59,643 bases of DNA from Micropruina sp. (GCF_027492755.1 NZ_JAPUED010000130.1:1-59643), one strand, 5' to 3'; shown: positions 1-9,750, counted from the stretch's first letter. Translations and numbers: made by a program. The notes: generated by a model from the letters alone, not told the origin.

Positions 1-1505
1 CGGGCACGATGAACCCTTTCCAGCACGGTGAGGTGTTCGTCACCGAGGACGGCGCGGAGACCGATCTCGACATCGGCCACTACGAGCGCTTCCTCGACGT
101 CAACCTGAACGCCGATGCGAACGTGACCACCGGCAAGGTCTACTCCAACGTGATCGCCAAGGAGCGCCGCGGCGACTTCCTCGGCGACACCGTCCAGGTG
201 ATCCCGCACATCACCAACGAGATCAAGGACGAGATGCTGTCCATGGCGACTCGTGACGTGGACGTGGTGATCCACGAGATCGGCGGCACCGTGGGCGACA
301 TCGAGTCGCTGCCGTTCCTGGAGGCGGCCCGTCAGGTGCGCCGCGATGTCGGACGGGAGAACGTCTTCTTCCTGCACGTCTCGCTGGTGCCCTACCTGGG
401 GCCGTCCGGTGAGTTGAAGACCAAGCCGACCCAGCATTCGGTGGCCGCCTTGCGTCAGGTCGGCATCCAGCCCGACGCGATCGTCTGCCGCTCGAACCGG
501 GAGATCCCGGACGGCGTGAAGCGCAAGATCTCGCTGATGTGCGACGTCGACGAGGAGGCCGTGGTCTCCTGCGCGGACGCCCCGTCCATCTACGACATTC
601 CGAAGGTGCTGCACAACGAGGGCCTGGACGCCTACGTCGTCCGGCGGCTCGGGGTCAGCTTCCGCGACGTCCGGTGGAAGAAGTGGGACGACCTGCTCGA
701 CCGCGTGCACCACCCCAAGGAGGAGGTCACGATCGGGCTGGTCGGCAAGTACATCGACCTGCCGGACGCCTACCTGAGCGTCTCCGAGGCGCTCCGCGCG
801 GGTGGTTTCGCCAACCGCGCCAAGGTGAACGTGCGCTGGATCGCGTCCGACTCGTGCGAGACGCCGGCGGGTGCCGCCGAGCAGCTGGGTGACCTGGACG
901 GCATCGTGGTGCCTGGCGGTTTCGGCATCCGCGGCGTCGAGGGCAAGCTGGGTGCGCTGAAGTACGCCCGCGAGAACCAGATCCCGACCCTCGGCCTGTG
1001 CCTGGGTTTGCAGTGCATGGTGATCGAGGTGGCCCGCGACCTGTGCGGGCTGGAGGACGCGGCGTCCACCGAGTTCGAGCCGGACACCCAGGCGCCGGTG
1101 GTGGCGACGATGGCCGAGCAGGTCGCGCACGTCTCGGGCGAGGGTCAACTGGGCGCCACCATGCGGCTCGGTGCCTACCCGGCCGACCTGGTCAAGGGCT
1201 CGCTGGTGGCACGGCTGTACGGCAGCACCCGGGTGTCCGAGCGACACCGGCACCGCTACGAGGTGAACAACGCCTATCGCGACGAGCTGGAGGCTGCGGG
1301 GCTGCGCATCGTCGGCACCTCGCCGGACTCGACGCTCGTCGAGTTCGTCGAGTTCGATCCGGAGCGGCACCCGTTCTTCGTCGCCACCCAGGCTCACCCC
1401 GAGTTGAAGTCGCGGCCGACCAAGCCGCATCCGCTGTTCGCAGGCCTGGTCGCCGCGGCACTGCGGCGGAAGCTGTCGGCTCGGCTTCCGGTCGAGGAGG
1501 CCTGA
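1..1505 (+). CDS. pyrG: CTP synthase, 5'-truncated by the window edge
   Basis: Makes CTP from UTP, ATP and glutamine in the cytoplasm. The reading frame is open to the window edge and the first visible ATG falls at the internal [20 protein letters not shown] motif of the synthetase domain, so roughly 50-60 N-terminal residues are missing and position 9 is not the start. Visible: the synthetase core with KERRGD and [22 protein letters not shown], then a class I glutamine amidotransferase domain with GLCLGLQC (nucleophile Cys) and a C-terminal HPELKSRP carrying the catalytic His and Glu. The stop overlaps the next start (TGATG), so the NUDIX gene is probably translationally coupled. The pyrG-NUDIX-xerD order is common in actinobacteria. 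Confidence 0.97.
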   Translation, partial: GTMNPFQHGEVFVTEDGAETDLDIGHYERFLDVNLNADANVTTGKVYSNVIAKERRGDFLGDTVQVIPHITNEIKDEMLSMATRDVDVVIHEIGGTVGDIESLPFLEAARQVRRDVGRENVFFLHVSLVPYLGPSGELKTKPTQHSVAALRQVGIQPDAIVCRSNREIPDGVKRKISLMCDVDEEAVVSCADAPSIYDIPKVLHNEGLDAYVVRRLGVSFRDVRWKKWDDLLDRVHHPKEEVTIGLVGKYIDLPDAYLSVSEALRAGGFANRAKVNVRWIASDSCETPAGAAEQLGDLDGIVVPGGFGIRGVEGKLGALKYARENQIPTLGLCLGLQCMVIEVARDLCGLEDAASTEFEPDTQAPVVATMAEQVAHVSGEGQLGATMRLGAYPADLVKGSLVARLYGSTRVSERHRHRYEVNNAYRDELEAAGLRIVGTSPDSTLVEFVEFDPERHPFFVATQAHPELKSRPTKPHPLFAGLVAAALRRKLSARLPVEEA

Positions 1506-2188
1506 TGTCGGCGCGGCTGCTCGGGCCGGGTGAGGCTGTCGACGTCCCCACCGAGTGGCCGATCCGGTCGCACGAGGTGCTCGGCGAGGGCGCCGTCTCC
1601 GACTATGTCGATGACGTGGTCGCCACCCCTGACGGCGCCGAGATGCACCGCCAGTACCTGCTGCATCCCGGCGCGGTCGCGGTGATCGCGCTCGACGAGG
1701 CGGACCGGGTGGTCGTGGTGCGGCAGTACCGGCACCCGGTCGGCTTCCAGCTGATCGAGCCGCCCGCCGGGCTGCTGGACGCGGACGGCGAATCCTGGCT
1801 GGCCGCCGCGCAGCGTGAACTCGCCGAAGAGGCGATGCTGGCCGCCGACGACTGGCGGCTGCTGATCGACATGTTCACCTCGCCCGGCTGCAACTCCGAA
1901 TCGATTCGGTTCTTCCTGGCCCGCGGTTTGCGCGACGTGCCCCGTCCGGACGGCTTCGTGGTCGAGCACGAGGAACTCGACATGGAGATCTGCCTGGTGC
2001 CGTTGGCCGACCTGCTGGACGGCATCTACGCCGGACGGGTGCAGAGTCCGACGGTGGTGGCCGGAGCGCTCGCCCTGGAAGCGGCGCGGCTGGGTGGACG
2101 GCTGGATTCGCTGCGCCCCGCGGACAGCCCGTGGCCGGCGCGTGAGGCCCGGACCCGGCACCTCGAGGCGATCGCCGGACTGGCCTGA
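1505..2188 (+). CDS. NUDIX hydrolase, ADP-ribose pyrophosphatase type
   Basis: A 227-aa cytoplasmic NUDIX protein. A beta-strand region with [17 protein letters not shown] precedes the box [10 protein letters not shown]...RELAEEA, as in ADP-ribose pyrophosphatases, which cut ADP-ribose to AMP and ribose 5-phosphate. The glycine usually found two residues after the EE pair is a methionine here (AEEAML), a small departure from the consensus; the metal-binding RE..EE core is kept. The ATG shares a base with the pyrG stop, fixing the start. xerD begins 5 nt after the stop. The exact nucleotide-sugar substrate cannot be read from the sequence. Confidence 0.9.
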   Translation: MSARLLGPGEAVDVPTEWPIRSHEVLGEGAVSDYVDDVVATPDGAEMHRQYLLHPGAVAVIALDEADRVVVVRQYRHPVGFQLIEPPAGLLDADGESWLAAAQRELAEEAMLAADDWRLLIDMFTSPGCNSESIRFFLARGLRDVPRPDGFVVEHEELDMEICLVPLADLLDGIYAGRVQSPTVVAGALALEAARLGGRLDSLRPADSPWPAREARTRHLEAIAGLA

Positions 2189-2192
2189 GCCG

Positions 2193-3134
2193 ATGGCCGG
2201 GCAGGAGGCGCTGCCACGGGTGGTCGGCTCGTTCCTCGACCACCTGACCGTCGAGCGGGGTGCCTCTGCGCATACCGTCGCCGGCTACCGGCGCGATTTG
2301 GCCCGCTATGCGGATTTCCTGGCCGAACGCGGGGTGACCGAACTGTCGGCGGTGACCGAGGCCGACGTGACGGCCTTCTCCGCGGCACTGCACACCGGTG
2401 ATGCCGAGCGTCCGGCGCTGGCGCCCAGCAGTGTGGCGCGGGCGTTGAGTGCGGTGAAGTCGCTGCACCGCTTCGCCGTCGAGGACGGTGCGACGCTCGA
2501 CAACCCGGCGACCGGGGTGTCGCCGCCGAAGTCCGGACGCCGGTTGCCGAAGGCGCTCTCGCTCGACCAGGTGCAGGCGCTGCTGGCCGCCCCCGACCTG
2601 GATACGCCGATCGGTCTGCGGGACGCCGCGCTGCTGGAACTGCTGTACGGCACGGGTGCGCGGATCACCGAACTGGTCTCGCTCGACGTGGACGACGTCT
2701 CGCTGCTCACCCATGACCCGGACGCCGCACTGCGGCTGTTCGGCAAGGGCCGCAAGGAGCGCATCGTGCCGGTCGGCTCGTATGCCCGGGCCGCCCTGGA
2801 CGCCTGGCTGGTGCGTGGGCGTCCCGCGATGCTGGAGGGCGCCCGGGGCAGCACCCCGGCGCTGTTCGTGAACACCCGGGGCGCGCGGCTCAGCCGGCAG
2901 TCGGCCTGGGCGATGCTGCGAGAGCAGGCGGAGCGGGCCGGAATCACCGCCGAAATCGGTCCGCACACGATGCGGCACTCGTTCGCCACCCACCTGCTGG
3001 ACGGCGGCGCCGACGTCCGGGTGGTGCAGGAACTACTCGGGCACGCGTCCGTGGCGACGACACAGATCTACACCCTGGTCACCGTCGAGCATCTGCGCGA
3101 AGTGTTCCTGGCCGCGCATCCGCGTGCCCGCTGA
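2193..3134 (+). CDS. xerD: Tyrosine recombinase XerD
   Basis: A 313-aa site-specific recombinase that, with XerC, resolves chromosome dimers at dif. The N-terminal SAM-like core-binding domain is about residues 5-90 ([21 protein letters not shown]), followed by the catalytic domain with Arg in [16 protein letters not shown], Lys in [23 protein letters not shown] (HxxR), GHASVATT and the tyrosine nucleophile in QIYTLV. Length and position right after pyrG-NUDIX match the housekeeping XerD rather than a phage integrase. The frame is open further upstream, but ATG 2193 gives the normal N terminus and sits just after the NUDIX stop. Its 3' end lies 5 nt from the convergent DUF305 gene; no terminator fits between them. 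Confidence 0.93.
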   Translation: MAGQEALPRVVGSFLDHLTVERGASAHTVAGYRRDLARYADFLAERGVTELSAVTEADVTAFSAALHTGDAERPALAPSSVARALSAVKSLHRFAVEDGATLDNPATGVSPPKSGRRLPKALSLDQVQALLAAPDLDTPIGLRDAALLELLYGTGARITELVSLDVDDVSLLTHDPDAALRLFGKGRKERIVPVGSYARAALDAWLVRGRPAMLEGARGSTPALFVNTRGARLSRQSAWAMLREQAERAGITAEIGPHTMRHSFATHLLDGGADVRVVQELLGHASVATTQIYTLVTVEHLREVFLAAHPRAR

Positions 3135-3139
3135 CCCAC

Positions 3140-3712
3140 TCAGCCGTTCAGCAGCTTCTTCATCTGATCGATCTCGGCCTGCTGGCTGGTGATGATCGCC
3201 TCGGCGAGCTTCTTCACCTCGGGGTCGGAGCCCTTCGCCTGGACCTCCTTGGCCATCGCGACCGCGCCCTCGTGGTGCTGGATCATGCCGGTCAGGAACA
3301 GCTTCTCGGCCTCCTTGCCCTGGGCGGCTTTGAGGGCGTTCAACTCCTGCTCGCTCAACATGCCGTCCATGCCGGTGTGGCCGTGATGATCGCCGTGGTC
3401 GGAGGCGCCCCAGGCCTTCAGCCAGCCGCGCATCTGGTCGATCTCAGGCTGTTGGGCGTTCTTGATCTGGGTGGCGAGCGTGGTGACCTCGGCTGAGATG
3501 CCCTGCTTGGCCAGCATCGCGTCGCTCATCACCACGGCCTGCTCGTGGTGCGGGATCATCATCTGGGTGAACATCACATCGGCCGCGTTGGCGGCGCTCG
3601 ATGCGCTCGCGGATGTCGACGGAGTAGGGCTGGGGGTGGCTGCGGGGGACTGGCAGCCGGCCAGGGCAAGGCCGGCGGCAAGGGGAAGTGCAATGCGGGC
3701 GAGCTTCTTCAT
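3140..3712 (-). CDS. DUF305 lipoprotein, probably copper-related
   Basis: A 190-aa exported lipoprotein. From ATG 3712 it has MKKLARIALPLAAG, then LALAGC (lipobox), then a Ser/Thr/Pro/Ala linker. The DUF305 domain carries the two typical Met/His motifs MMIPHHEQAVVMSDAML and MIQHHEGAVAMAKE. Family knowledge: DUF305 proteins are periplasmic or surface ferritin-like four-helix proteins often found with copper-resistance genes. A CsoR-like inverted repeat overlaps the promoter 11 nt upstream, which supports a copper role. The frame is open upstream of 3712 but has no signal peptide there, and the extension would run through the promoter. No csoR or copA lies in the window. Confidence 0.88.
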   Translation of the reverse strand: MKKLARIALPLAAGLALAGCQSPAATPSPTPSTSASASSAANAADVMFTQMMIPHHEQAVVMSDAMLAKQGISAEVTTLATQIKNAQQPEIDQMRGWLKAWGASDHGDHHGHTGMDGMLSEQELNALKAAQGKEAEKLFLTGMIQHHEGAVAMAKEVQAKGSDPEVKKLAEAIITSQQAEIDQMKKLLNG

Positions 3713-3722
3713 AAGCAGGACT

Positions 3723-3739
3723 ATACCCCCCATGGGTAT
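3723..3739. promoter_or_regulatory. CsoR-like copper operator overlapping the DUF305 promoter
   Basis: A perfect 6-bp inverted repeat, ATACCC - 5 nt - GGGTAT, centred about 19 bp upstream of the DUF305 ATG. On the minus strand it runs into TATAGT, a plausible -10 box. Actinobacterial CsoR operators are GC-rich inverted repeats of TACCC/GGGTA type, so copper derepression is the likely logic. Family assignment is inference from motif shape and the target gene. Confidence 0.55.
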
Positions 3740-3765
3740 GCATCGCAGGCGTTCGCGATAGTTCG

Positions 3766-3909
3766 TCAGGGGTCGTTTGCGTCGGGTTTGTGGTCGCAGT
3801 CCCATAGGTGGTCGTCGAGGGCTTGTCGGTGGCGGTCGCCCGGGCCGAGTGTGCGGGTGCCGTGTGGGGTGACGCGGTATCGGTGGCCGGCGGGTGATTT
3901 CCAGGGGAC
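3766..3909 (-). pseudogene. Possible C-terminal remnant of a DUF222/HNH endonuclease
   Basis: The minus frame ending at 3766 reads about 47 residues that look like the tail of the DUF222/HNH endonucleases common in Propionibacteriaceae (VPWKSPAGHRYRVTPHGTRTLG, then a short acidic end). Upstream the frame becomes low-complexity Arg/Ser/Pro with no DUF222 or HNH core. If correct it is a decayed, possibly mobile, gene marking the edge of the inserted region. Recognition rests on a short segment, so this is tentative. Confidence 0.35.
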
Positions 3910-4269
3910 GGCTGATCGGGCGGAATCAACTGCCGAAGCGGGCCAGCGTCGACTCGTACTCGGCGTCGACACCGAGCTCGCGGAGCGGCACCGGGCAGTA
4001 CTGAGCAGACTGCCGGGTGTCGTCCCCGCGGCGAGACCGGGACTCCTCGCCGGGCGAGGGCGACGGGTGCGACCCGAGTTCGTCCGCGTCCGGCGGCACC
4101 CGAACGCGGCTGGCTGGCTCCCGCCACCGGACTGGCGCTCAGGGCCGATGAGCTGCCGGCAGGACGGGTTCGCCATTCTCGACCGGCTGAGAGCCTGGCT
4201 CCCGCCGACCCGCTCCGTCGAGCAGGAACGCATCGATCGGGAGTGGGCAGCGGGCGGCTCGGTTGACGA
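3910..4269. other. No recognisable gene
   Basis: About 360 bp between the possible HNH remnant and the GH32 gene. Frames are open on both strands because of high GC, but none has a recognisable domain. One plus-strand stretch around 4100-4260 (containing LDRLRAWLPP and VEQERIDREWAAGG) looks protein-like yet has no clear start or family; it may be another gene fragment. Confidence 0.5.
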
Positions 4270-5802
4270 TCACAGCCGTTCTGGCGCCCAGGCATCGTTC
4301 ATCGTCCAGGCCCGGACGGTCACGGTCGCTGAGCTGCCGATGCAACCCACGGCCAAAGGCGTCGTGGTGGTCTCCGGATGCACCCGAGCGCTCAGCGCGA
4401 CACCGTTGACGAACATCTCGAACGCCGAATGGTCGACGATGATGCGGACGTCGACCCGGCCGTGTTCGCCGACCGGGACGGATCCGCCCCGCAGGCCGGT
4501 CTCGATCCCGGCCACGTTGGTGGTCGATGAGCGGTCCAGTTGCACGCTGAGGACACCGGGTCCGGTCCGCACGATACGGACACTGGCGGCACCGACATAG
4601 CCGGCGCCGAGCTCGCTCCCGGGCAGCCGCAGCTTCAAGCCCGCGCCCGGCTCCAGCACAGTGCAGACCTCCAGATCGAACTGATCACCGGTGACTCCCG
4701 GATACAGGTGAGGCATCCCGGGGTCGATCGGCTCCGTGCTGTCAGCGATCGACTCGCCGCGCAGCAGCGCCACCTCGGGAACCGGGTTGAGCCGCAGCCG
4801 GCCATCGTCGGCCTCGGTGACCAGCCGAGGCAGGCTCATCACCCCTGCCCAGCCGGCCCCAACCGTGCGCACGACACTGAGGGCGTCCTGCATCCAACCG
4901 AACATGACCCGCCGCCCGGATTCGTCGCGATAGCTCTGTGGTGCGTAGAAGTACCGTCCGCCCAAGTCGAGGGGGTGCAGCCCGCTCGGCGCGAACTGGT
5001 CGCCCCGATATCGGCCCGACCAGTAGAGCGCGTGTTTGGTCACTCCTTCGTGCCAGGCCGAGAAGACCAGATAGTCGTTTCCGGGGCGGGTGCCGTCCAG
5101 CGGCACGTCCTTCCCGCCGGCCAGCCGGAACAGCTCGGCACACTCCCACATCGTGCCGGTCCAGGTGGCGTCGTCCTGAGCACGGTTGTAGGCCGAACCG
5201 CTCAGCATCGGACCTCGGTAGGTCCAGGAGCGCAGATCGGCCGACTCGTAGAGGGCGGCAAAGCCACCGACCTCACTCACCCCGGCGCCGATCAGCATCC
5301 TCCAGCGGTCGCCCTCACGCCACACACAGTGGTCCCGGAAGCCCGACAGGCCCGATCGCGGCGGCTCCGAGATCACCGGGTTGGCAGGGTCCTTCGTCCA
5401 GGTCAGCAGGTCCGCTGAGCCGGTGGCGAGACATGGCAGTTCGACGCCCGCGGCCCGACCCGAATAGACCAGGGTGGGTATGCCACCGTCATCGACCAGC
5501 ACACCCGACCAGCAGCCGTCCGCGTCGGGACCGTCCCCAGGACGCAACGCCACCGGCTGATCGGTCCAGTGGACCAGGTCGGAGCTGGTCGCATGTCCCC
5601 ACTGGATCCGGTCGTGAAAGCCGCCACCCGGGTTGTACTGGTAGAAGAGGTGATGAGTGCCGTCACGCTGGCACAGGCCGTTGGGATCGTTGAGCCACCC
5701 TGTCGGCGCAGTGAAATGGAAACGCGGACGGGCCGGGTCGCCGGCAATTCGCTCGAGCAACACCTCGGGATCCTCCGCAGGTGGAAGCCGTGGACCGGTC
5801 AT
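4270..5802 (-). CDS. GH32 beta-fructosidase / sucrose-6-phosphate hydrolase, cytoplasmic
   Basis: A 510-aa glycoside hydrolase family 32 enzyme without a signal peptide, so it acts inside the cell on imported fructo-oligosaccharides or sucrose. The three catalytic motifs are visible: WLNDPNG with nucleophile Asp39, FRDH with Asp157 (normally FRDP) and WECAELF with acid/base Glu220. IQWGH near residue 68 also fits the five-bladed propeller, and residues from about 350 form the C-terminal beta-sandwich (HSAFEMFVNG). It overlaps the upstream ABC ATPase gene by 4 nt, so it is the last gene of the importer operon. Exact specificity (sucrose, inulin or levan oligomers) is not decidable from sequence. 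Confidence 0.93.
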   Translation of the reverse strand: MTGPRLPPAEDPEVLLERIAGDPARPRFHFTAPTGWLNDPNGLCQRDGTHHLFYQYNPGGGFHDRIQWGHATSSDLVHWTDQPVALRPGDGPDADGCWSGVLVDDGGIPTLVYSGRAAGVELPCLATGSADLLTWTKDPANPVISEPPRSGLSGFRDHCVWREGDRWRMLIGAGVSEVGGFAALYESADLRSWTYRGPMLSGSAYNRAQDDATWTGTMWECAELFRLAGGKDVPLDGTRPGNDYLVFSAWHEGVTKHALYWSGRYRGDQFAPSGLHPLDLGGRYFYAPQSYRDESGRRVMFGWMQDALSVVRTVGAGWAGVMSLPRLVTEADDGRLRLNPVPEVALLRGESIADSTEPIDPGMPHLYPGVTGDQFDLEVCTVLEPGAGLKLRLPGSELGAGYVGAASVRIVRTGPGVLSVQLDRSSTTNVAGIETGLRGGSVPVGEHGRVDVRIIVDHSAFEMFVNGVALSARVHPETTTTPLAVGCIGSSATVTVRAWTMNDAWAPERL

Positions 5803-6824
5803 GACGCTGCCTTCTCAGGGGTCGCGGTGAGCGCATTGGCGCCGGCCATCGCCTCAGGCCGGTAGAGATGACAGCGCACGTAGTGCCGGGCGGACGCCTC
5901 ACCCACCCGGTGTCGCACCAGGGTCGTGGACGAGCAGGGGTTGTCGGAATCCCCGCCGAACCGGCACTCCTGAGCAGCCAGCACCTGCTGCCGCAGTTGC
6001 GCCCGGCGGACCGGGTCGTAGCTGCCGCTCCGCTCGGGGTCGGGAACCGCCGACACCAGCAGCTCGGTGTACGGGTGCGCCGGATGAGCCAGGATCTCCA
6101 TCGACTCGCCCTCCTCGACGATTTCACCGGCGAACATCACTGCGATCCGGTCCGCCAGATAGCGGGCGCTGGCCAGGTCGTGAGTGATGTAGATCATGGC
6201 GATGCCCTTGTCGTCGCGCAGCGACCGCATCAGGTTGAGTACGCCGATCCGGACCGAGACGTCGAGCATCGAGGTGGGCTCGTCGGCCAGTATCACCGAC
6301 GGATCCACTGCCAGCGCCCGGGCGATCGCCACCCGCTGGCGTTGACCGCCGGAGAGTTCGTGCGGATAGCTGGCCAGCATGTTGGCGTCCAGGTCGACGG
6401 TCGCCATCAGCTCCTCCAGCCGGTCCTGCAGCGCAGCCCCGGTCACCGGCTGATGGTTCCGCAGCGCCCGTTCCAGAAAGTGCGAGATCCGGTGGACAGG
6501 GTTGAGTGACCCGAACGGATCCTGGAAGACCATCTGGACGCGGCCGCGATACTCCCGGCTGGCGTGCCGCTTCTCGGTCTTCAGGACGTCGACCCCGTCG
6601 AGCAGGATCTCCCCGGAGGTGGGTTGCTCCAGCCTGGTCACGCAGCGCGCGATCGTGCTCTTACCCGAGCCCGATTCGCCGACCAGGGCGAGGATCTCGG
6701 ACGGGCGCAGGCTGAGGTTGACGCCACCGAGCGCCCGCAGCGTGCGACGGGCGAAGAATCCGCCCAGCGGGTACTCCTTGACCAGGGCGCGGGTCTCCAG
6801 AACCGGTGTGCTGGTGTCGGTCAT
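5799..6824 (-). CDS. ABC importer ATPase, OppF/DppF type
   Basis: A 341-aa cytoplasmic ATPase. Walker A GESGSGKST is near residue 50, the signature LSGGQRQRVAIARAL and Walker B VILADEPTSMLD follow, and the C terminus has the oligopeptide-type extension HPAHPYTELL...CRF...C...HYVRCHLY with cysteines that in this family can bind an Fe-S cluster. The ATGA overlap with the upstream OppD-type gene and the downstream GH32 gene shows one operon. Family-5 importers carry peptides but also oligosaccharides; the flanking GH32 genes point to fructo-oligosaccharide import here (inference). Confidence 0.93.
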   Translation of the reverse strand: MTDTSTPVLETRALVKEYPLGGFFARRTLRALGGVNLSLRPSEILALVGESGSGKSTIARCVTRLEQPTSGEILLDGVDVLKTEKRHASREYRGRVQMVFQDPFGSLNPVHRISHFLERALRNHQPVTGAALQDRLEELMATVDLDANMLASYPHELSGGQRQRVAIARALAVDPSVILADEPTSMLDVSVRIGVLNLMRSLRDDKGIAMIYITHDLASARYLADRIAVMFAGEIVEEGESMEILAHPAHPYTELLVSAVPDPERSGSYDPVRRAQLRQQVLAAQECRFGGDSDNPCSSTTLVRHRVGEASARHYVRCHLYRPEAMAGANALTATPEKAAS

Positions 6825-7765
6825 TGGGGGTCTCCTTCGGCTCCGATGCCCTGCGGTGTCAGTCGTTCACGGTCCTCATCGCTGATCGGTGCCGCCCAGT
6901 GACTGGGCCCGACCGGTTCGAGATCGGCGATCCGGGTGAGCCGGACTCCCTCGCCGAGCCCGCGCAGCGGCATCCGCGGCCCGGTGATCGGCGGGAAGGC
7001 GCCCATCAGCGCCCGGGTGTAGGCGTGCGCCGGGTTGTGGTGCAGCGTGGGCGCCGGACCCTGTTCGACGATGCGTCCGGCGTACATCACCGCCATCTGG
7101 TGGGACAGTTCGACCATCAGCGACATGTCATGGGTGATGAAGAGCACGGAGAAGCCGAGCTCGGCCTGCAGCGCCTTGATCTCGGCCATGATCTCCTGCT
7201 GCACCACGACGTCCAGGGCGGTGGTCGGCTCGTCGAGGATCAGCATCCGCGGACGCAACGCCACCGCCATCGCGATGACCACCCGCTGCCGCATGCCGCC
7301 GGAGAGTTGATGCGGGAACGACTTGAGCCGGTTGCGGTCGATCTGCACCATCTCGAGCAGCTCGCCGCAGCGCTTGTCGGCCTCCGTCTTGCTGACGTCG
7401 AGATGCGCCGTGAAGATGTCGCGCATCTGCTCGCCGATGGTGATCACCGGGTTCAGCGAGTTCATCGCCGACTGGAACACCATCGCCACGTCGCGCCAGC
7501 GGAACTGCCGCAACTCCTCGCCGCTCAGCGACAACACGTCGCGGCCGTCGAAGCGGATGCTGCCACCGGCCACTTCGGCCGGATACTTGAGCAGCCGCAG
7601 GATGGTGTTGGCGATGGTCGATTTGCCGCAGCCGGATTCGCCGGCCAGGCCGAAGATCTCGCCCGGCGCGATGCCGAAGCTGACGTGGTCGACTGCCGTC
7701 GTGGTGCGGACGTCGCCGCGATACTGCACGGTCAGGTCGTCGATCTCGAGAAGTCGATCGCTCAT
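6821..7765 (-). CDS. ABC importer ATPase, OppD/DppD type
   Basis: A 314-aa partner ATPase: Walker A GESGCGKST near residue 40, signature LSGGMRQRVVIAMA, Walker B MLILDEPTTALD and the OppD C-terminal segment HNPAHAYTRALMGAFP. The frame stays open upstream into oppC, but ATG 7765 gives MSDRLLEIDDLTV, the normal ATPase N terminus, and overlaps the oppC stop by 4 nt (ATGA). Forms a heterodimer with the OppF-type protein. Confidence 0.93.
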   Translation of the reverse strand: MSDRLLEIDDLTVQYRGDVRTTTAVDHVSFGIAPGEIFGLAGESGCGKSTIANTILRLLKYPAEVAGGSIRFDGRDVLSLSGEELRQFRWRDVAMVFQSAMNSLNPVITIGEQMRDIFTAHLDVSKTEADKRCGELLEMVQIDRNRLKSFPHQLSGGMRQRVVIAMAVALRPRMLILDEPTTALDVVVQQEIMAEIKALQAELGFSVLFITHDMSLMVELSHQMAVMYAGRIVEQGPAPTLHHNPAHAYTRALMGAFPPITGPRMPLRGLGEGVRLTRIADLEPVGPSHWAAPISDEDRERLTPQGIGAEGDPQ

Positions 7766-8712
7766 GTGGCGTCCTCCGTTCGGGACAGCGGTGCCGTGGC
7801 GGACCGCTTCTTGACGGTGCGCAGCCGCGGGTTGGTGACCTCGTCGACCGCGTAGTTGAACAGGCTCAGTGCGAAGGCGACCAGCGCGATGCACAGACCG
7901 GACGGCAGGAAGACCCACCAGCTTCCGGTCAGCAGGGCGCCCTCGTTGCCGGCCCAGTACAGGTTGGTGCCCCAGGAGACGGTCGAGGTGTCGCCGAGGC
8001 CGAGGAACTCCAGGCCGGCCTGGGCGCCGATGGCGCCGATGATGCAACCCAGCAGGGTGCCCATCACCACGGACGCCATGTTGGGCAGGATCTCGCGCCA
8101 CATGATCCAGCCGGCCCGGTCGCCGGTCACCTGCGAGGCTGCGACGAAGTCCTTGGAGCGGATCGACAGCGCCTGGCTGCGCAGCACCCGCGCCGAGCCG
8201 GCCCAGCCGGTGATGATCAGGACGAAGATGACGGTGCCGACGCCCGGCGGCATGAACGCCGCCAGGATGACCAGCAGCGGCAGCCCGGGGATGAGCAGGA
8301 AGATGTTGGTGACCACCGAGAGCGTCTCGTCGATGGCCCGGCCGAAGTACGCCGAGGTGAGGCCGACCAGGATGCCGATGATGGTCGACATGACCCCGGC
8401 GGCCAGGCCGACGAACAGCGACATCCGTGCTCCGTGGACGGTGAGGGCCAGCACATCCTGCCCCTTCGCCGTGGTGCCTAGCCAGTACTCGGCCGAGGGC
8501 TCCTGGGAGGCCATCGCGGTGATGCGGGATGGATTGCCCGGGAACAGCACCGGCGCCAGCAGCGCCAGCAGAATGAAGACGAGCAGGATGACAGCGCCGA
8601 CCATCGCCTTCCGGTTGGTCATCAGGCCGTGCAGCAGGCCGGAGCGCGAACGTCGCGACATGCGGGCCGGTTTGACGGCCTCGGCAGTGGCGGTCGTGAT
8701 TGGTGTAGACAT
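7762..8712 (-). CDS. ABC importer permease, OppC/DppC type
   Basis: A 316-aa inner-membrane subunit with a cytoplasmic N terminus (about 30 residues, RSRSGLLHGLMTNRKAM), a first TM segment FILLALLAPVLF and a MetI-type permease core of five further helices. The EAA-like loop is around AASQVTGDRAGWIMWREILPNM. DppC-type subunits have this extra N-terminal helix. It lies 8 nt after oppB and is coupled to oppD. Confidence 0.92.
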   Translation of the reverse strand: MSTPITTATAEAVKPARMSRRSRSGLLHGLMTNRKAMVGAVILLVFILLALLAPVLFPGNPSRITAMASQEPSAEYWLGTTAKGQDVLALTVHGARMSLFVGLAAGVMSTIIGILVGLTSAYFGRAIDETLSVVTNIFLLIPGLPLLVILAAFMPPGVGTVIFVLIITGWAGSARVLRSQALSIRSKDFVAASQVTGDRAGWIMWREILPNMASVVMGTLLGCIIGAIGAQAGLEFLGLGDTSTVSWGTNLYWAGNEGALLTGSWWVFLPSGLCIALVAFALSLFNYAVDEVTNPRLRTVKKRSATAPLSRTEDAT

Positions 8713-8720
8713 GATGCCCC

Positions 8721-9698
8721 TCAGTGAGTACGGACGCGGGGGTCGAGGCGGACGTAGACGATGTCGACCAGCAGGTTGGCCAGCAGCACCGCGCCGGTAA
8801 TGATCAGGAACAGGCCCTGCATCAGCGGGTAGTCCAGGCCCTGCACGGCGGTGAGCAGCTGATAGCCGACGCCGGGATAGGCGAACACCGTCTCGGTCAG
8901 CAGTGCGCCGCCGACCACGAAGCCGAGGCCCATGCCGAAGGAGGTCACCGAGGGCAGCATCGCGTTGCGGGCCGCGTAACGCAGCATGATCCGGCGCGAC
9001 CTGAGGCCCTTGGCCTCGGCCATCGTGATGTAGTCCTCGGAGTTGGTGGCGATCATCGTGTTGCGCATGCCGAGCATCCAGCCGCCGATGCTGACCAGCA
9101 CGATGGTCAGCGCGGGCAGGAACAGGTGGTAGGCCACGCTGCTGATGAACGCCCAGCTGAGGCCGGCGTCCAGTTCGGAATCGTAGGCGTGCCGCAGCGG
9201 GAACCAGCCGAGCACGATGCCGAACAGGTACAGCGCCCCCATGGCGAGCCAGAAGTAGGGGAACGAGCCGATGAAGATCAGGAACGGCGGCAGCGCCGAG
9301 TCGATCAGGCTGCCCCGGCGCCAGGCCGCCAGAATGCCGAGCAGATTGCCGATCAGCGCAGCGATGATCAGTGAGGTGGCACCGAGCAGCAGCGTCCAGC
9401 CGATCTGGGACGCGATGACTTCCGACACCGGGGTGGGGAAGCGCGAGATCGACACGCCCATGTTGCCGGTCAGGACATCGCCGATGTAGCTGACGTACTG
9501 CTGGATGAGGGGTCGGTCGTCCATGCCGAAGAGCTTCTGCAGCTGCAGTACCTGTTCGGCGGTCATCTTGTCCTGGCTGCGGGACAGCATCCGGGAGATC
9601 GGATCGCCCGGCATGAACCGGGGCAGCAGGAAGTTGAGGGTGATCGATACCCAGAATGCGATCAGGTAGAACCCGATCCTACGAAGAATGAAGCGCAC
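8721..9698 (-). CDS. ABC importer permease, OppB/DppB type
   Basis: A 325-aa inner-membrane permease starting MRFILRRIGFYLIAFWVSITLNFLLPR, the classic OppB N terminus, followed by GDPISRML and a MetI-type core with loop EAKGLRSRRIMLRYAARNAMLP. It pairs with the OppC-type subunit. A 98-bp gap with a strong hairpin separates it from the upstream binding-protein gene. Confidence 0.92.
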   Translation of the reverse strand: MRFILRRIGFYLIAFWVSITLNFLLPRFMPGDPISRMLSRSQDKMTAEQVLQLQKLFGMDDRPLIQQYVSYIGDVLTGNMGVSISRFPTPVSEVIASQIGWTLLLGATSLIIAALIGNLLGILAAWRRGSLIDSALPPFLIFIGSFPYFWLAMGALYLFGIVLGWFPLRHAYDSELDAGLSWAFISSVAYHLFLPALTIVLVSIGGWMLGMRNTMIATNSEDYITMAEAKGLRSRRIMLRYAARNAMLPSVTSFGMGLGFVVGGALLTETVFAYPGVGYQLLTAVQGLDYPLMQGLFLIITGAVLLANLLVDIVYVRLDPRVRTH

Positions 9699-9750
9699 GC
9701 GACTCTCCCGTCGAGGTCGTGGATTGGGCCCGCTGGGGACAGCCGTCCGC

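Noticed and set aside
2193-3134. Tyrosine recombinase as the integrase of a mobile element
   Set aside because: Length, motifs and its place after pyrG-NUDIX are those of housekeeping XerD, and no attachment-site duplication is visible.
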